A DNA stretch of 57,914 nucleotides from Symbiodinium natans (Eukaryota > Sar > Dinophyceae > Suessiales > Symbiodiniaceae). Shown piece by piece: positions 1-11,590 of the stretch. Where the stretch lies: positions 1-57,914 of the forward strand of contig CAJNDS010000860.1 in assembly GCA_905221605.1 (NCBI GenBank). The letters run 5' to 3'. Under the pieces are notes generated by a model. That model searched no databases and was not told the origin of the DNA. It saw only the letters and a list, made by a program, of their open reading frames with translations. Each line of letters begins with the position of its first letter. The stretch's first letter is position 1. The position numbers and the translations under genes are program-made.

Positions 1-815
1 ACTGCCCTAAGGCTCTTAGGGTTTAGGCTTTGGGGTCTCTTTTTAGGGTTTTCACATGAGGTTTTGTTTTGGGCTATGTTGAGCCTAAGGGTTAGGGGGT
101 TTTGAGCGTGCATAGAGTTAAGGAATTCACGTTTCACAAGGGGTCTTAGGTTCAGGGCTCTTCTTGCCCTATCGGCCGTAAAGCCAAGAGAGTTCTGAGA
201 ACTTTACAGCATACAGGGAGGTTGCATGGCCTGGCCGGGTTTCGGCTTTTGACATGAAGTTAGTGGGTTAAAGGGAAGATCCGAAGTGGAACTCTTTGGG
301 TATAAGGCGTAAGGCTTAGGATTTGGGGCACAGGGTTCAGGGCTTAGGGAACACATGCACGCAAGACTTGAAGTAGAGGGAATCTCATCCAAGCAAGGGG
401 CGCTTGAAGGTAGTGGGGATTGGTGGGCATAGTGCCCGTGAATGCTGGAGTGCAGCACACCGGGCCGGGACGAAACCGAAGAACGACGTCATGTGAGGCT
501 TAGGGAACCAGGCACGCACATATGGGTAGTGAAGTACGGCACCTTACCAAAAAACTCACAAAAGGAATCCTAATTTAGAGAACTACCAAACTGGTCTTGG
601 CAAATCTTAGCACAAAGTTCGGGAATGAGGGCCATAGAGGTGTTTAGGGTTAGAGAAGTGGGTCGTATTTGGGGTCGGAGGCGTTTTGGGTTGGGGGAAG
701 GGTGGGGGGATGAACGCCTCAAAACCCAGTTACGCCCTAAACCTTAAAACGCTAAACCCTAAACTACCCAAACCCTACACCCTAAAGCCTCAACTAAAAA
801 AAACACAACAACAGC

Positions 816-917
816 TTGGGATGTTCCCCCTTATACTAACAGTGTTTAATAGGGAATATAAGAGGGGTTACTATAATCCCTCTTTGAGGACTGTTAGTAT
901 AAGGCGGAACATCCCAA
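816..917. mobile_element. MITE-like element, family A, copy 1
   Basis: About 100 bp with terminal inverted repeats: left TTGGGATGTTCCCCCTTATA and right the complement, ending GGAACATCCCAA. Inner arms CTAACAGT and ACTGTTAG also pair. No coding capacity, so it is non-autonomous. At least eight related copies occur in this window (16,920; 19,022; 20,709; 22,588; 24,249; 37,330; 43,384). Confidence 0.8.
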
Positions 918-1048
918 CCTGAAACTCCTGAACCCTAAACCCTAAACCCCCCTAGCCGGCCCTGCATGCGTGCGATTGGCCAAGTCGACGGTCTGCAAGC
1001 GACGCGACCAGGTCCAGCCATGAGTTTTGTTCGACCACTCCACCTACA

Positions 1049-1170
1049 GCTTAGGGTTTTTAGGGTTTAGGGTTTTAGGGTTTAAGTTTAGGGTTTTAGG
1101 GCTTTAGGGTTTTAGGGTTTTTTAGGGTTTTAGGGTTTTAGGGTTTCAGGGTTTTAGGGTTTAGGGTGAC
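1049..1170 (+). repeat. Telomere-type block, TTTTAGGG variant
   Basis: Run of TTTAGGG mixed with the 8-base variant TTTTAGGG. The variant dominates locally, as if one altered unit had been copied along the block. No gene is seen in 1-1,780 apart from scattered degenerate copies of the same repeat; 1,180-1,262 is a GA-rich microsatellite. Confidence 0.9.
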
Positions 1171-1783
1171 AGAGAAAGAGGGCGAGAGTGAGAACCGCGA
1201 GGGTGAGGGTGAGCCAGAATGAGAAGAAGAGCGAGAGAGAGGGGAGAGAGAGAGAGAGAGGACATGAACAAGTCCAACACGAACTAGACCTCCTGTCCTC
1301 CCAAACAACACAGACAAACCTGAAGCCCCCCCTAAATGCCCACCAACTTCCACCCTCCTCCCCTCCCCCCCAAAAAAAATGAAATAAAAGGAAAGATAGA
1401 ATAACAAACGAAGCCTGCAGACCCTCAACGCCTAAATCTCCTGCTTGTCACGGCTGTAGGCTGAGGTTCAGGAGATGTAGTTGCCGAGGTTGTGGGCTCT
1501 AGGGTTGAGGGTGTCGGGACCCAGTGAGTATTAGAGGAGATGCCGCTTAAGCCCTCCGAGGGGAACCCCGAAGTAGGGTGTAGGGTGTAGCTTAAACGGC
1601 TGTATATGAGCCCCAAACTTTCCATGCCTTCAAGGCCCCCCCCCCCCCCCCAAGACGACACCCCCGGCAAGTTGGTAGACTGTAAGCCCCAGCCCTAATC
1701 TCAATAACCCTAAACCCGAAACCCTAACCCCCGCCCCCCCGGCCCAAACAAAAAACTGCGCATGGGCGCAGGCTTTTGAAAAC

Positions 1784-1864
1784 CTGAACACAAGCCAAGG
1801 CACGTCAGACTCCCAATCATCCAAACGGCGGACAACCTCGCCGTCCTCGGTGGACAAGGTGGGG
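1784..1864 (-). CDS. Exon-like island
   Basis: Read on the - strand this 81-bp island is open and contains STEDGEVVRRLDDWESDVPW. Third-position GC is about 16 of 24 codons. It ends at a donor-like TTCAG|GTTTTC and starts after an acceptor-like CTTAG. No family recognised. Stop-free length alone is not significant here, so this may be a gene fragment or chance. Confidence 0.35.
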
Positions 1865-1969
1865 CTAAGGGCTGAAGGTTCAAGGTCTAGAACCCTCAGC
1901 CCCAAACCCTATTCCCGAAACCCTAGACCCTAAACCCTAAATTCCAAACCCTAAGGGCTCAATGTTTGT

Positions 1970-2135
1970 AGGTTCATGGTACGTATTATGATAACTGTAC
2001 TTAAAGGGGTTTAGGGTTTAGGGTTTAAAAAGTGTAGGGTTTAGGATTACTGTACTCATAACCATATTAGGGCACTTAAGGGGCTTATAAGTGTGGGTTG
2101 TAAGTACAGTTGCAATTGGCTAACCTCCAGGCAAT
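1970..2135. mobile_element. Family D element interrupted by telomere-type units
   Basis: Contains the family D words AACTGTACTTA, GGGCACTTAAGGGGCTTATAA and TAAGTACAGTT, related to the copies at 19,377, 19,640 and 20,016. Between 2,008 and 2,045 it carries several TTTAGGG units that the other copies lack, so telomere-type sequence appears to have been added after the element. Confidence 0.5.
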
Positions 2136-2204
2136 GTTTGTAGGTTCCGTTCAGGGTTTTCTTCGGGCCTGGGATGTGTTGAAGATGGGTGTCCCACGTT
2201 TCGC

Positions 2205-2320
2205 TTCAAGGGTTTGGGGTTTAGGGTTTAGGGCTTGGGGTTTAGGGTTTGGGGTTTAGGGTTTGGGGTTTGGGGTTTAGGGTTTAGGGTTTGGGGTTTA
2301 GGGTTTGGGGTTTCGCGTTT
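2205..2320 (+). repeat. Telomere-type block, TTTAGGG/TTTGGGG mix
   Basis: Tandem TTTAGGG with many TTTGGGG units, on the + strand. It directly abuts a family B element at its right end. Confidence 0.85.
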
Positions 2321-2327
2321 GGGGGCT

Positions 2328-2438
2328 TACAGTAAAGTCCAGAAAGTTGGAACATGGTTTAAGGATGATTAGAGCTGGGATTCTCTTTAGTTCACCTTTT
2401 GGGTTATGGGATGTTCCAACTTTTTGGAGTCTACCGTA
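2328..2438. mobile_element. MITE-like element, family B, copy 1
   Basis: Left end TTACAGTAAAGTCCAGAAAG, right end ATGTTCCAACTTTTTGG followed by CTACCGTA; the ends are imperfect inverted repeats. The interior matches the copy at 15,718-15,834 almost base for base (for example TTTAAGGATGATTAGAGCTG). No coding capacity. Confidence 0.8.
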
Positions 2439-2510
2439 GCTGCTCGATGTGGAACATCACATGGCCAGCGCTCTCAAACAAACACGCTTTGGGGAGGCCG
2501 CTACCACCTC
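2439..2510. other. Unique island exactly between two MITE-like elements
   Basis: A 72-bp GC-rich segment lying between a family B and a family C element. It is open on + (LLDVEHHMASALKQTRFGEA, after CCGTAG at the family B edge) and also on - (CLFESAGHVMFHIEQLR, after AATAG at the family C edge). Either reading would take its acceptor AG from the neighbouring element. The coding strand cannot be decided by eye. Confidence 0.35.
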
Positions 2511-2621
2511 CTATTACTTGCTGAAGAACCCCCCCCAAGAAAATGAAAAATGTGCTTTCTTAAAAGGGCAATATGGGGATTACTATCTTTCATTATATGG
2601 AGGTTCTTAAGCCAATAGTAG
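2511..2621. mobile_element. MITE-like element, family C, copy 1
   Basis: Ends are CTATTACTTGCTGAAGAACC with a C-rich tract and GGAGGTTCTTAAGCCAATAG, imperfect inverted repeats. The interior TTCTTAAAAGGGCAATATGG recurs in other copies (12,645; 30,531; 31,267; 51,974). Confidence 0.75.
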
Positions 2622-3194
2622 TATTTCCTTACACTCAGGGTATCCGAAAAAGGACTGCATTCTAGCGAGCTGAAATTGCTGTCACCCCCAGGCTGCCACA
2701 CAGCCTATACCCATGCGGAGGTTCTTTACAATAGTTTAGAGTTAGGCTTTAGGGTCTAGGGTTTAGGGCAGGTCCTTCGTTCTGAGGGCCTGGGTTTCTA
2801 GTCTGAAGCTACAGAGGGACGACTTGAGCATGAACAAAAAACATCCGTGTAAATCGAAGCCATCTGCTTTGGGGCTCTAGCAACCAAATTACTAAGTCAC
2901 TGGAAGAATTAGGATGGCCCTTGCAACCCTCTGAAAAATGTATTCTGAAGATGATCCTCTTAAACCCACCAAGAAACAGTGTCCCGTGAGGGCCTACCTA
3001 GAGAATGGGGAATGAGTTTTTACAGTTCGGGGCCAGGCATCATCGTCATCCACATCATCATCCGGATCTTCCGGATCGTCCGCCTCGTCGTCCTCCTTAT
3101 TCCTGCAGCAAAAGCCCTTAAACCCGAAGATTTAAAGTCAAGCTGGCCGATCCTTGGTAGCGAATGAGGGAATGACGGCCCTGTATACTCCCGT

Positions 3195-3222
3195 AAAGTG
3201 TATATACATATATATATATATG
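3195..3222. repeat. TA-rich microsatellite
   Basis: Short alternating TA/CA stretch just before the AATT-rich satellite. The sequence from 2,622 to 3,194 has no recognisable gene. Confidence 0.7.
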
Positions 3223-3259
3223 TGAGAGGGACCTTTTGGGTCCATTTCACGTATATCAC

Positions 3260-6190
3260 TTGTATGAGGAATTTAATTTATTTACCTATTAATTTCTTTA
3301 ATTTCTTTAATTTCTTTAATTTCTGGGCCTCTCTGTGAGAAATTAAAGAAATTAAAGAAATTAATTAATTTCATTAATTTCTTTAATTTCTGGGCCTCTC
3401 TGTGCGAAATTAAAGAAATTAAAGAAATTAATTAATTTCTTTAATTTCATTAATTTCTTAATTTCTTTAATTTATTTTAATTAGTCCCGTGAGCCGGGGG
3501 GGCTCCCCCAATTAATTTCTTTAATTTCTTTAATTTCTGGGCCTCTCTGTGAGAAATTAAAGAAATTAAAGAAATTAATTCCGGTAGCCCTTCGGGCTTG
3601 CGAGACTAATTAAAAGAAATTAATGAAATTAAAGAAATTAAAGAAATTAATGAAATTAATTAATTTCTTTAATTTCTTTAATTTCTGGGCCTCTCTGTGA
3701 GAAAATAAAGAAATTGAAGAAATTAATTAATTTCATTAATTTCTTTAATTTCTGGGCCTCCCTGTGAGAAATTAAAGAAATTAAAGAAATTAATTAATTT
3801 CATTAATTTCTTTAATTTCTGGGCCTCTCTGTGCGAAATTAAAGAAATTAATTAATTTCTTTAATTTCATTAATTTCATTAATTTCTTTAATTTATTTTA
3901 ATTAGTCCCGTGAGCCGGGGGGGCTACCCCAATTAATTTCTTTAATTTCTTTAATTTCTGGGCCTCTCTGTGAGAAATTAAAGAAATTAAAGAAATTAAT
4001 TCCGGTAGCCCTTCGGGCTTGCGAGACTAATTAAAAGAAATTAAAGAAATTAAAGAAATTAAAGAAATTAATGAAATTAATTAATTTCTTTAATTTCTTT
4101 AATTTCTGGGCCTCTCTGTGAGAAATTAAAGAAATTAAAGAAATTAATTAATTTCATTAATTTCTTTAATTTCTGGGCCTCTCTGTGCGAAATTAAAGAA
4201 ATTAAAGAAATTAATTAATTTCATTAATTTCTTTAATTTATTTAAATTAGTCCCGTGAGCCGGGGGGGCTCCCCCAATTAATTTCTTTAATGTCTTTAAT
4301 TTCTTTAGTTTATGGGCCTCTCTGTGCGAAATTAAAGAAATTAAAGAAATTAATTCCGGTAGCCCTTCGGGCTTGCGAGACTAATTAAAAGAAATTAAAG
4401 AAATTAAAGAAATTAAAGAAATTAAAGAAATGAAATTAATTAGTTAATTTCTTTAATTTCTTTAATTTCTTTAATTTCGGGGCCTCTCTGTGAGAAATTA
4501 AAGAAATTAAAGAAATTAATTAATTTCATTAATTTCTTTAATTTCTGGGCCTCTCTGTGAGAAATTAAAGAAATTAAAGAAATTACTTAATTTCATTAAT
4601 TTCTTTAATTTCTGGGCCTCTCTGTGCGAAATTAAAGAAATTCAAGAAATTAATTAATTTCTTTAATTTCATTAATTTCATTAATTTCTTTAATTTCTTT
4701 AATTTATTTTAATTAGTCCCGTGAGCCGGGGGGGGGCCCCCAATTAATTTCTTTAATTTCTTTAATTTCTGGGCCTCTCGTGAGAAATTAAAGAAATTAA
4801 AGAAATTAATTCAGGTAGCCCTTCGGGCTTGCGAGACTAATTAAAAGAAATTAATGAAATTAAAGAAATTAAAGAAATTAATGAAATTAATTAATTTCTT
4901 TAATTTCTTTAATTTCTGGGCCTCTCTGTGAGAAAAAAAGAAATAAAGAAATTAAATTAATTTTCATTAATTTCTTTATTTTCTGGGCCTCTCTGTGCGA
5001 AATTAAAGAAATTAAAGAAATTAATTAATTTCTTTAATTTAATTTCATTAATTTCATTTATTTCTTTAATTTATTTTAATTAGTCCCGTGAGCCGGGGGG
5101 GCTACCCCAATTAATTTCTTTAATTTCTTTAATTTCTGTGCCTCTCTGTGAGAAATTAAAGAAATTAAAGAAATTAATTCCAGTAGCCCTTCGGGCTTGC
5201 GAGACTAATTAAAAGAAATTAAAGAAATTAAAGAAATTAAAGAAATTAAAGAAATTAATGAAATTAATTAATTTCTTTAATTTCGTTAATTTCTGGGCCT
5301 CTCTGTGAGAAATTAAAGAAATAAAAGAAATTAATTAATTTCATGAATTTCTTTAATTTCTGGGCCTCTCTGTGAGAAATTAAAGAAATTAAAGAAATTA
5401 ATGAATTTCATTAATTTCTTTAATTTCTGGGCCTCTCTGTGCGAAATTAAAGAAATTAAAGAAATTCATTAATTTCTTTAATTTCATTAATTTCATTAAT
5501 TTCTTTAATTTATTTAAATTAGTCCCGTGAGCCGGGGGGGCTCCCCCAATTAATTTCTTTAATTTCTTTAATTTCTGGGCCTCTCTGTGCGAAATTAAAG
5601 AAATTAAAGAAATTAATTCCGGTAGCCCTTCGGGCTTGCGAGACTAATTAAAAGAAATTAATGAAATTAAAGAAATTAAAGAAATTAATGAAATTAATAA
5701 ATTTCTTGAATTTCTTGAATTTCTGGGCCTCTCTGTGAGAAATTAAAGAAATTAAAGAAATTAATTAATTTCATTAATTTCTTTAATTTCTGGGCCTCTC
5801 TGTGAGAAATTAATGAAATTAATTTCTGTAGTTTCTCTACTTTCAGAGCCTATCTGTGAGAAATCAAAGAAACTAAATACATTAATCAATTTCTTTAACT
5901 TGATCAATTTCATTAATTTCTTTTATTTAAACTAATCCCGTGAGCCGGGTAATTAATTTTTGTAATTTCTTTATTTTCTAGGCCTCTCTGTGAGAAATTA
6001 AAGAAATTAACAAAAAACATCCGGTAGCCGCGTGGGGTTGCGAGACTAACTAAAAGAAATTAAAGAAAGTAATGAAATTAATTAATTTCTCTGGCTTTTT
6101 AATTGCTAAGCCTCTCTGTGAGAAATTAGAGAAATTCAAGCAATTAACCATCCTCTTTAATTTCTTGATTTTCTGGGCCTCTTTAAGCCT
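3260..6190. repeat. AT-rich satellite of nested hairpins
   Basis: About 2.9 kb built from TTTCTTTAATTTC arms, the loop TGGGCCTCTCTGTGA and complementary GAAATTAAAGAAA arms, repeated about 26 times. Superimposed is a longer unit of 345-466 bp, seen seven times. It starts with AATTAGTCCCGTGAGCCGGG (near 3,479, 3,900, 4,245, 4,711, 5,078, 5,517, 5,930) and ends with CCGGTAGCCCTTCGGGCTTG then CGAGACTAATT (near 3,581, 4,002, 4,356, 4,812, 5,180, 5,619, 6,021). The two GC islands are themselves imperfect complements. The last 400 bp are diverged. Confidence 0.93.
3479..3611. repeat. Representative long hairpin unit of the satellite
   Basis: Imperfect inverted repeat with arms of about 58 bp and the 15-base loop TGGGCCTCTCTGTGA. 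The 5' arm begins AATTAGTCCCGTGAGCC. The complement of the 3' arm begins AATTAGTCTCGCAAGCC and then continues with the same AATTAATTTC run. Equivalent units follow at each of the other six positions. Confidence 0.85.
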
Positions 6191-9100
6191 TCGTGCATCT
6201 TTATCGCGTTCCCTTTTCTATTCCCTTACTTTCGTGCTGAAACCATCACCCTTTCTTTCCCTTAATTTCCCCATTCATCCCTTAAAGAAAGGGACGCCTT
6301 CAAGATGTAGGAAGGATTTTTCATATAGTTGTGATAGAGACTCTCTTAATAGAGACTAATGAGTTATGTCATGTCTCATTTATCGGACAGAGAATGGCCC
6401 AGGGCGACCTTCAAAACTCTTCATTGATAGAGAAGCTATTTCGGAAAACAAACATGGTGGAGAACTCTCTCATTCCTGCAATGTGATACAGGAGGTCTCT
6501 CATGACCTCTTGTGAGATAGAGACCGGTTGCATCAGGGAAGTTTTCCCTGGAAACCCTTTGCTATTCCCTTACTTTGGTGCTGAAACCATCACGTTCTTG
6601 TTCCTTAATGCCCCAGTAAACCCTTGGAGAAAGAGGTGTTTTCAAGATGTGGTGGGGTATCTCATGTAGGAATGTACAATGGTTAGACACTAGCGCTCTT
6701 GCTTTCAAGAAGCAGTCTTGCAAGTAATGGCTCTGGGTTATGTCACGGGTTTGTTACGGTAATAGGCAGACTACACAAATACACCCTCCATTAAATTCCC
6801 GTAGCCCTATAAACCCTACACCCTGCACGCGAATCCTGAGCCCCCTAAGACTCCTATGCCCCCTACGATGAGATATAGTTCATGGGAGAGCTCTTATACC
6901 GTTTATGAATGCATTCTTCTATCTTTGAGATGAAAGAGCTCCTCTATCTTCTCATAGGAAATGAAAGAGATCCTGCATATGAAAAGAAAAGACCCTTCGA
7001 GAAAAGTTAAAGAATGGTAACGAATCCATGTCATCAATCTTTTCATGCGTAATGAGAGCGCTCCACACTCTTAATGGGACATGAAAGAGCTCCTCCATTT
7101 CTTTGAAATCAAAACCTTGCTTTCTCCCTGAGTGACAAAGATCTCTTGGAAATGAGAGATCTCTGCTACCACTTTCGAAAAAATGAGCTCCTATATCTCG
7201 GAGTCGGAAAGATAAAGATGTGAAAAGGAGCCCTCCCAAACCTACGAGGCGCCAGAGCACCCGCCCGCAGCTTTTCAAGCAGGAGAAAGGCTCTTTCGTA
7301 AGGGGCGGAGGAGCTCTGTCATTCCCTCAACCAGAGGGAGGGGAGCCCTCTCATGACCTATTCAAGAGAGAGGAGATAGAAGAGCTTGCTCATTGCTCTT
7401 TAGGATGCGGAGGAGCTTTTGCACAAGAGGCAAGGAGCTCTTTTACTTCTACAAACGCATAGAAGAGCGTTTAGATGACCTGTTACGAAATAGAATAAAT
7501 GCTGTCTCACGTAAGCGAGAGAGACTGATGAGTTATGCGACGCTCCATTTCAGGGATAGGCCTTCGAAACCTTCAATTAGGGTTGATCTCTCACAAAAAG
7601 GTAAAAGAGCTATGTCATTTCCTACGAAGCGATAAGCAGCCTAGAGACAATCGGCTTCTTTCATGTTTGCTTCATGGATAGAGAAGCTTTTCTCAACCAA
7701 AACCAAAGAGACGGATCATGTCCCATTGAAAGATAGACGAGTTCTGTCTTTGTACGTTACGAGGTGGGGGAGCTCTTTCACAAGAGGTAGGTAGAGGACT
7801 CTCTCATGTCCGGCAAAGAGATAGAGACGATCTTTCATGACCCGCTACGAGATAGAGAGCCTCTTTCATGTAAAGGGTAAGATATAGAAGAGCTGTGAGC
7901 TCCTTTACCTATCGACGGGAACTCTTATAGCTTTCATGAATGAGTTCTTGCCAGTGAACAAAGGGAGCTCTTTCACAAAGGGTAGATAGAGACCTCTCTC
8001 ATTTCCTGTAAAAGAAAGAGGAGGTCTCTCACGACCTGATTATTGCGAGATAGAGAAGCTATGTCATATAAAGATAAGAAATGGTAGAGCTGAGGACTCC
8101 TCTGCCTAGTGACGGGAAATCAGTTAGATAGGACATGAGAGAACTCTCATACATTTCTTATGAATGAGTTCTTCAATCTCTGAATAGAAAATGAATGAGC
8201 TCCTGTGTCTTCGCATACGAAATGACAGTGTGGAAATGAGCTGTCTCATGACCTGTTAGGAAACAGAGGAGATAAAGAGCTTGCTCATTGCAAAAGAGGA
8301 AGCGGAGGGCTCTTGCAGAAGAGGCAAGGAGCTCCTTCACTTGCTGCAAAGATACAGAGGAGCTTTCAGATGACCTATTCAGAGATAGCGAAACTCGATC
8401 ACGTAAACGATAGAGATTGAAAAGTTATGTCATGCCCCATTTCAGGGATAGAGAATGGCCTTCCAGACTTTCATTTCGAATAAAGGAGAGATCTGTCACA
8501 GAAAGGTAGAAGAGCTATTCATTTCTTATTATATCACGGGTAGACAAGCTTTTTCTCAAATACAAACAAAAAACCTGGCTCATGCACCATTGAAAGATAG
8601 ACGAGTTCTGTCACTCTCGATCACAAGGTGGAGGAGCTCTTTCACACGAGGTAGGTAGAGCACTCTCTCTTTTCTTGCAAAGAGATAGAGAAGATCTGTC
8701 ATGACTCCATGAACCGTTACGAGATAGAGAAGCCTCTTTCATGTAAAAGATAGGTCATGGTAGAGCTGAGAGCTCCTCTGCCTAGTGATGGCAAACGAGA
8801 AATAGGAACCAAAGGAGATAGAAGAGGTTGCTCATTGCAAAATAGGAAGCGGAGGAGCTATTGCAGAAGAGGCAAGCAGCTCCTTCACTTGCTGCGCAGA
8901 CACAAAGGAGCTTTCAGATGACCTGTTCAGAGATAGCGAAACTCTCTCACGTAAACGATAGAGACTGATGAGTTGTGTCCCCATTCAAGGGATAGAGAAT
9001 GGCCTTCCAAACTTTCATTTCGGGTAAAGAAGAGATCTGTCGCAAAAAGGTAGAAGAGCTATGTCATTTCTTATGCATCGATAAACGGCTACTCGCATGA

Positions 9101-10620
9101 TTTCTTCATCGATAGAGAAGCAGCTATTTCTGAATAGAAATTCACAATGGAGCTGTCTCATGTCCCAGTGAAAGATAGACGAGTTGTGGCATTTGATTTT
9201 GAGGTGAAGGAGCTCTTTCACAAGAGGTAGGTAGAGGACTCTCTAATGTTCTGCAAAGAGATAGAGACAATCTTTCTTGACCCGCTACGAGATAGAGGAG
9301 CCTCTTCCATGTAAAGGGTAGGATGTGGTAGAGCTGTGAGCTCCTCTACCTATCGACGGGAAATTAACAAGAAAGTACATTCGAGAGCTCTTACAGCTTC
9401 TATGAATGAGTTCTTGTGATTGAACAAAGGGAGCTCTTTCACAAAAGGTAGATAGAGACCTCTCTCATTTCCTGCAAAAGAAAGAGGAGGTCTCTCATGA
9501 CCTATTGCGAGATAGAGAAGCTATGTCATATAAAAGATACGAAATGGTAGAGCTGAGCGCTGGTGACGGCAAATGAACTAGGTAGGACATGAGAGAGCTC
9601 TTATACATTGTATGAGAGATTTCTTATATCTATATCTCTTGTGAACGAGTTCTTCAATCTCTGACTAGGAGATGAATGAGCTCCTGTATCTTCTCATACG
9701 AAATGACAGAATGGATATAAATGATGTCCTCTAGCTGTTAACGCAACATGAAAAAACCTCCTCTATCCCCTAAAAGAGAAGGAGAGAGGGAAGCCCGCTC
9801 ATGACCTATTAGGAACCAGAGGAGATAAAAGAGCTTGCTCATTGCAAAATAGGAAGCGGAGGGCTCTTGCAGAAGAGGCAAGGAGCTCCTTCACTTGCTG
9901 CAAAGATACAGAGGAGCTTTCAGATGACCTATTCAGAGATAGCGAAACTCTATCACGTAAACGATAGCGAGTGATGCGTTATGTCATGTCCCATTTGATG
10001 GACAGAGAATGGCCCAGAGTGGCCTTCAAAACTCTTCATTGATAGAGAAGCTGCGAAGCTATTTCTGAAAATCGACATAGAAGAGAACTCTCTCATTTCC
10101 TGCAGCGTGAAAAAGGAGGTCTCTCATGACCTATTGCGAGATAGAGAAATTTCAGGTAAGAGTTAGGTAATGGTAGAGCTGGGCACGCCTCTGCCTCTTG
10201 ACGAGAAATGAGCTCGTGTATACTTCATGAATGCGTTCTTCTATCTCTCAGATGAAAGAGCTCCTCGATCCTTCTTATAGGGCATGAAAGAAATCCTGTG
10301 TTCGAACTGAAAAGACCCTTTGATAAGCAAAAGAAAAAGGGAAACGAATCGATGCCTTCTATCTTTTAGTGCAGAGCTTCTCACTTCTAACGACATGATA
10401 GAGCTCCTCTATTTTCTTGGAAATGAAACAGCTTGCGTTCTCTCCTGAGTGAAAGATGTCTCTGTCGTGGAAATGAGATCTCCTCTATGTTTCTAAGAAA
10501 TGAGATAGCTCACCTCTACCTCGTAATCGGAAATGAGAGAGCCCTTCGCCCCTCTTCAGGCTATGAAACAACTTGTCTATCTCTTACTTCAAAGTGTGCT
10601 AGAGCTACATGGCTGCACTT
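6190..10620. repeat. Composite GAGATAGAGA / GAGCTC repeat domain
   Basis: About 4.4 kb of degenerate purine-rich words (GAGATAGAGAAGCT, GGAGCTCTTTCACAAGAGGT, TCTCTCATGACCT). Longer blocks recur in mosaic order. 7,737-7,925 resembles 8,602-8,790 and 9,179-9,362. 8,280-8,455 resembles 8,822-9,003 and 9,830-10,010. 6,397-6,530 resembles 10,014-10,150. 7,975-8,100 resembles 9,437-9,560. The short ORFs inside are not shared between copies, so I see no gene. Confidence 0.88.
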
Positions 10621-10644
10621 GCTGGCGCCGGTGCACACACAGAC

Positions 10645-10812
10645 CAAACCTTCACTATTACTGTTACTACTACTAATACTATTTCTAGTATTATTACTAT
10701 TCCTATTCCTATTACTATTACTAGTACTATTATTATTCCTATTACAATTACGGTCAGTATTATTATACTCATAATAATATTAAAATTATTATTATTATTG
10801 CACTACTACTGA
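10645..10812. repeat. Impure trinucleotide microsatellite (ACT/ATT)
   Basis: Degenerate run of TACTAT and ATTACT words. The S/T/I- and L-rich ORFs across it are products of the microsatellite. Confidence 0.85.
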
Positions 10813-10854
10813 AAGAAGAACCAGCCGTGAAATAGACCCTAAAGGTCTCGGCCA

Positions 10855-10890
10855 CATATATATATATTTATTTATATATATATATATATC
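10855..10890. repeat. TA microsatellite
   Basis: Alternating TA with ATTTA interruptions. Confidence 0.85.
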
Positions 10891-11021
10891 AGGCCCTCAT
10901 TCTCTCATTCCCAAGGAAGAACCACGAGAACCAGGGTGTAAGGACTGCTGCAACTTGGAACGCCAAGCAAAACACGCCGACATCGGGCACATGCGAAGAC
11001 TGGGGCCTGATATTTCAGACT

Positions 11022-11137
11022 AGGGTTTAGGGTTTAGGGTTTAGGGTTTAGGGTTTAGGGTTTAGGGTTTAGGGTTTAGGGTTTAGGGTTTAGGGTTTAG
11101 TGTTTAGGGTTTAGGGTTTAGGGTTTAGGGGTGTAGG
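11022..11137 (+). repeat. Telomere-type block (TTTAGGG), about 16 units
   Basis: Nearly perfect tandem TTTAGGG on the + strand, one unit reading TTTAGTG. It is internal: ordinary sequence continues on both sides. Confidence 0.95.
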
Positions 11138-11484
11138 GTTCCCCAGTGCCTTGGAGTAGGTATGGAAGGGAGCCCGGCAGAAGAGGGAATGAGGGTAAGG
11201 TGCTGGGCATCCTGGGCGAAAAGAGCCTGAAAAGCTCCCAGTCCCTAACTAGGGTTTAGGGGTTTAGGGTTTAGGGTTTAGGGTTTAGGGTTTAGGAAGT
11301 TTAGGGTTTAGGGTTTTTGGTTTAGGGTCGCTCAGCCCTTTAAACCCTGAACGCCGTTGGTGAAGGATTCTTGCATCACTGGATTCCGACAGAAGCACGT
11401 TCGCGCTTAGGGGGTTTGGGTCATCAAACGCTAGTCTCCTGGACTCCCCTGAAACAAGGTGTTTGGGTTTGGGGTTTAAGGGCT

Positions 11485-11590
11485 AAGCCTAAACCCTAAA
11501 CCCTGGACCCTAAACCCTAAACCCCAAACCCCAAACCCCAAACCCTAAACCCTGACCCTTTACCCTAAACCCTAATCCCTAAACCCTCAA
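11485..11590 (-). repeat. Telomere-type block, CCCTAAA/CCCCAAA mix
   Basis: Opposite orientation to the block at 11,022. CCCCAAA variants are clustered together. Confidence 0.85.

Noticed and set aside
3260-6190. Regularly spaced repeats resembling a CRISPR array
   Set aside because: Spacers are themselves repeats, unit length varies from 345 to 466 bp, there are no cas genes, and the context is eukaryotic.
6072-10774. Short ORFs in the hairpin satellite and GAGATAGAGA domain
   Set aside because: Frames are not conserved between repeat copies.
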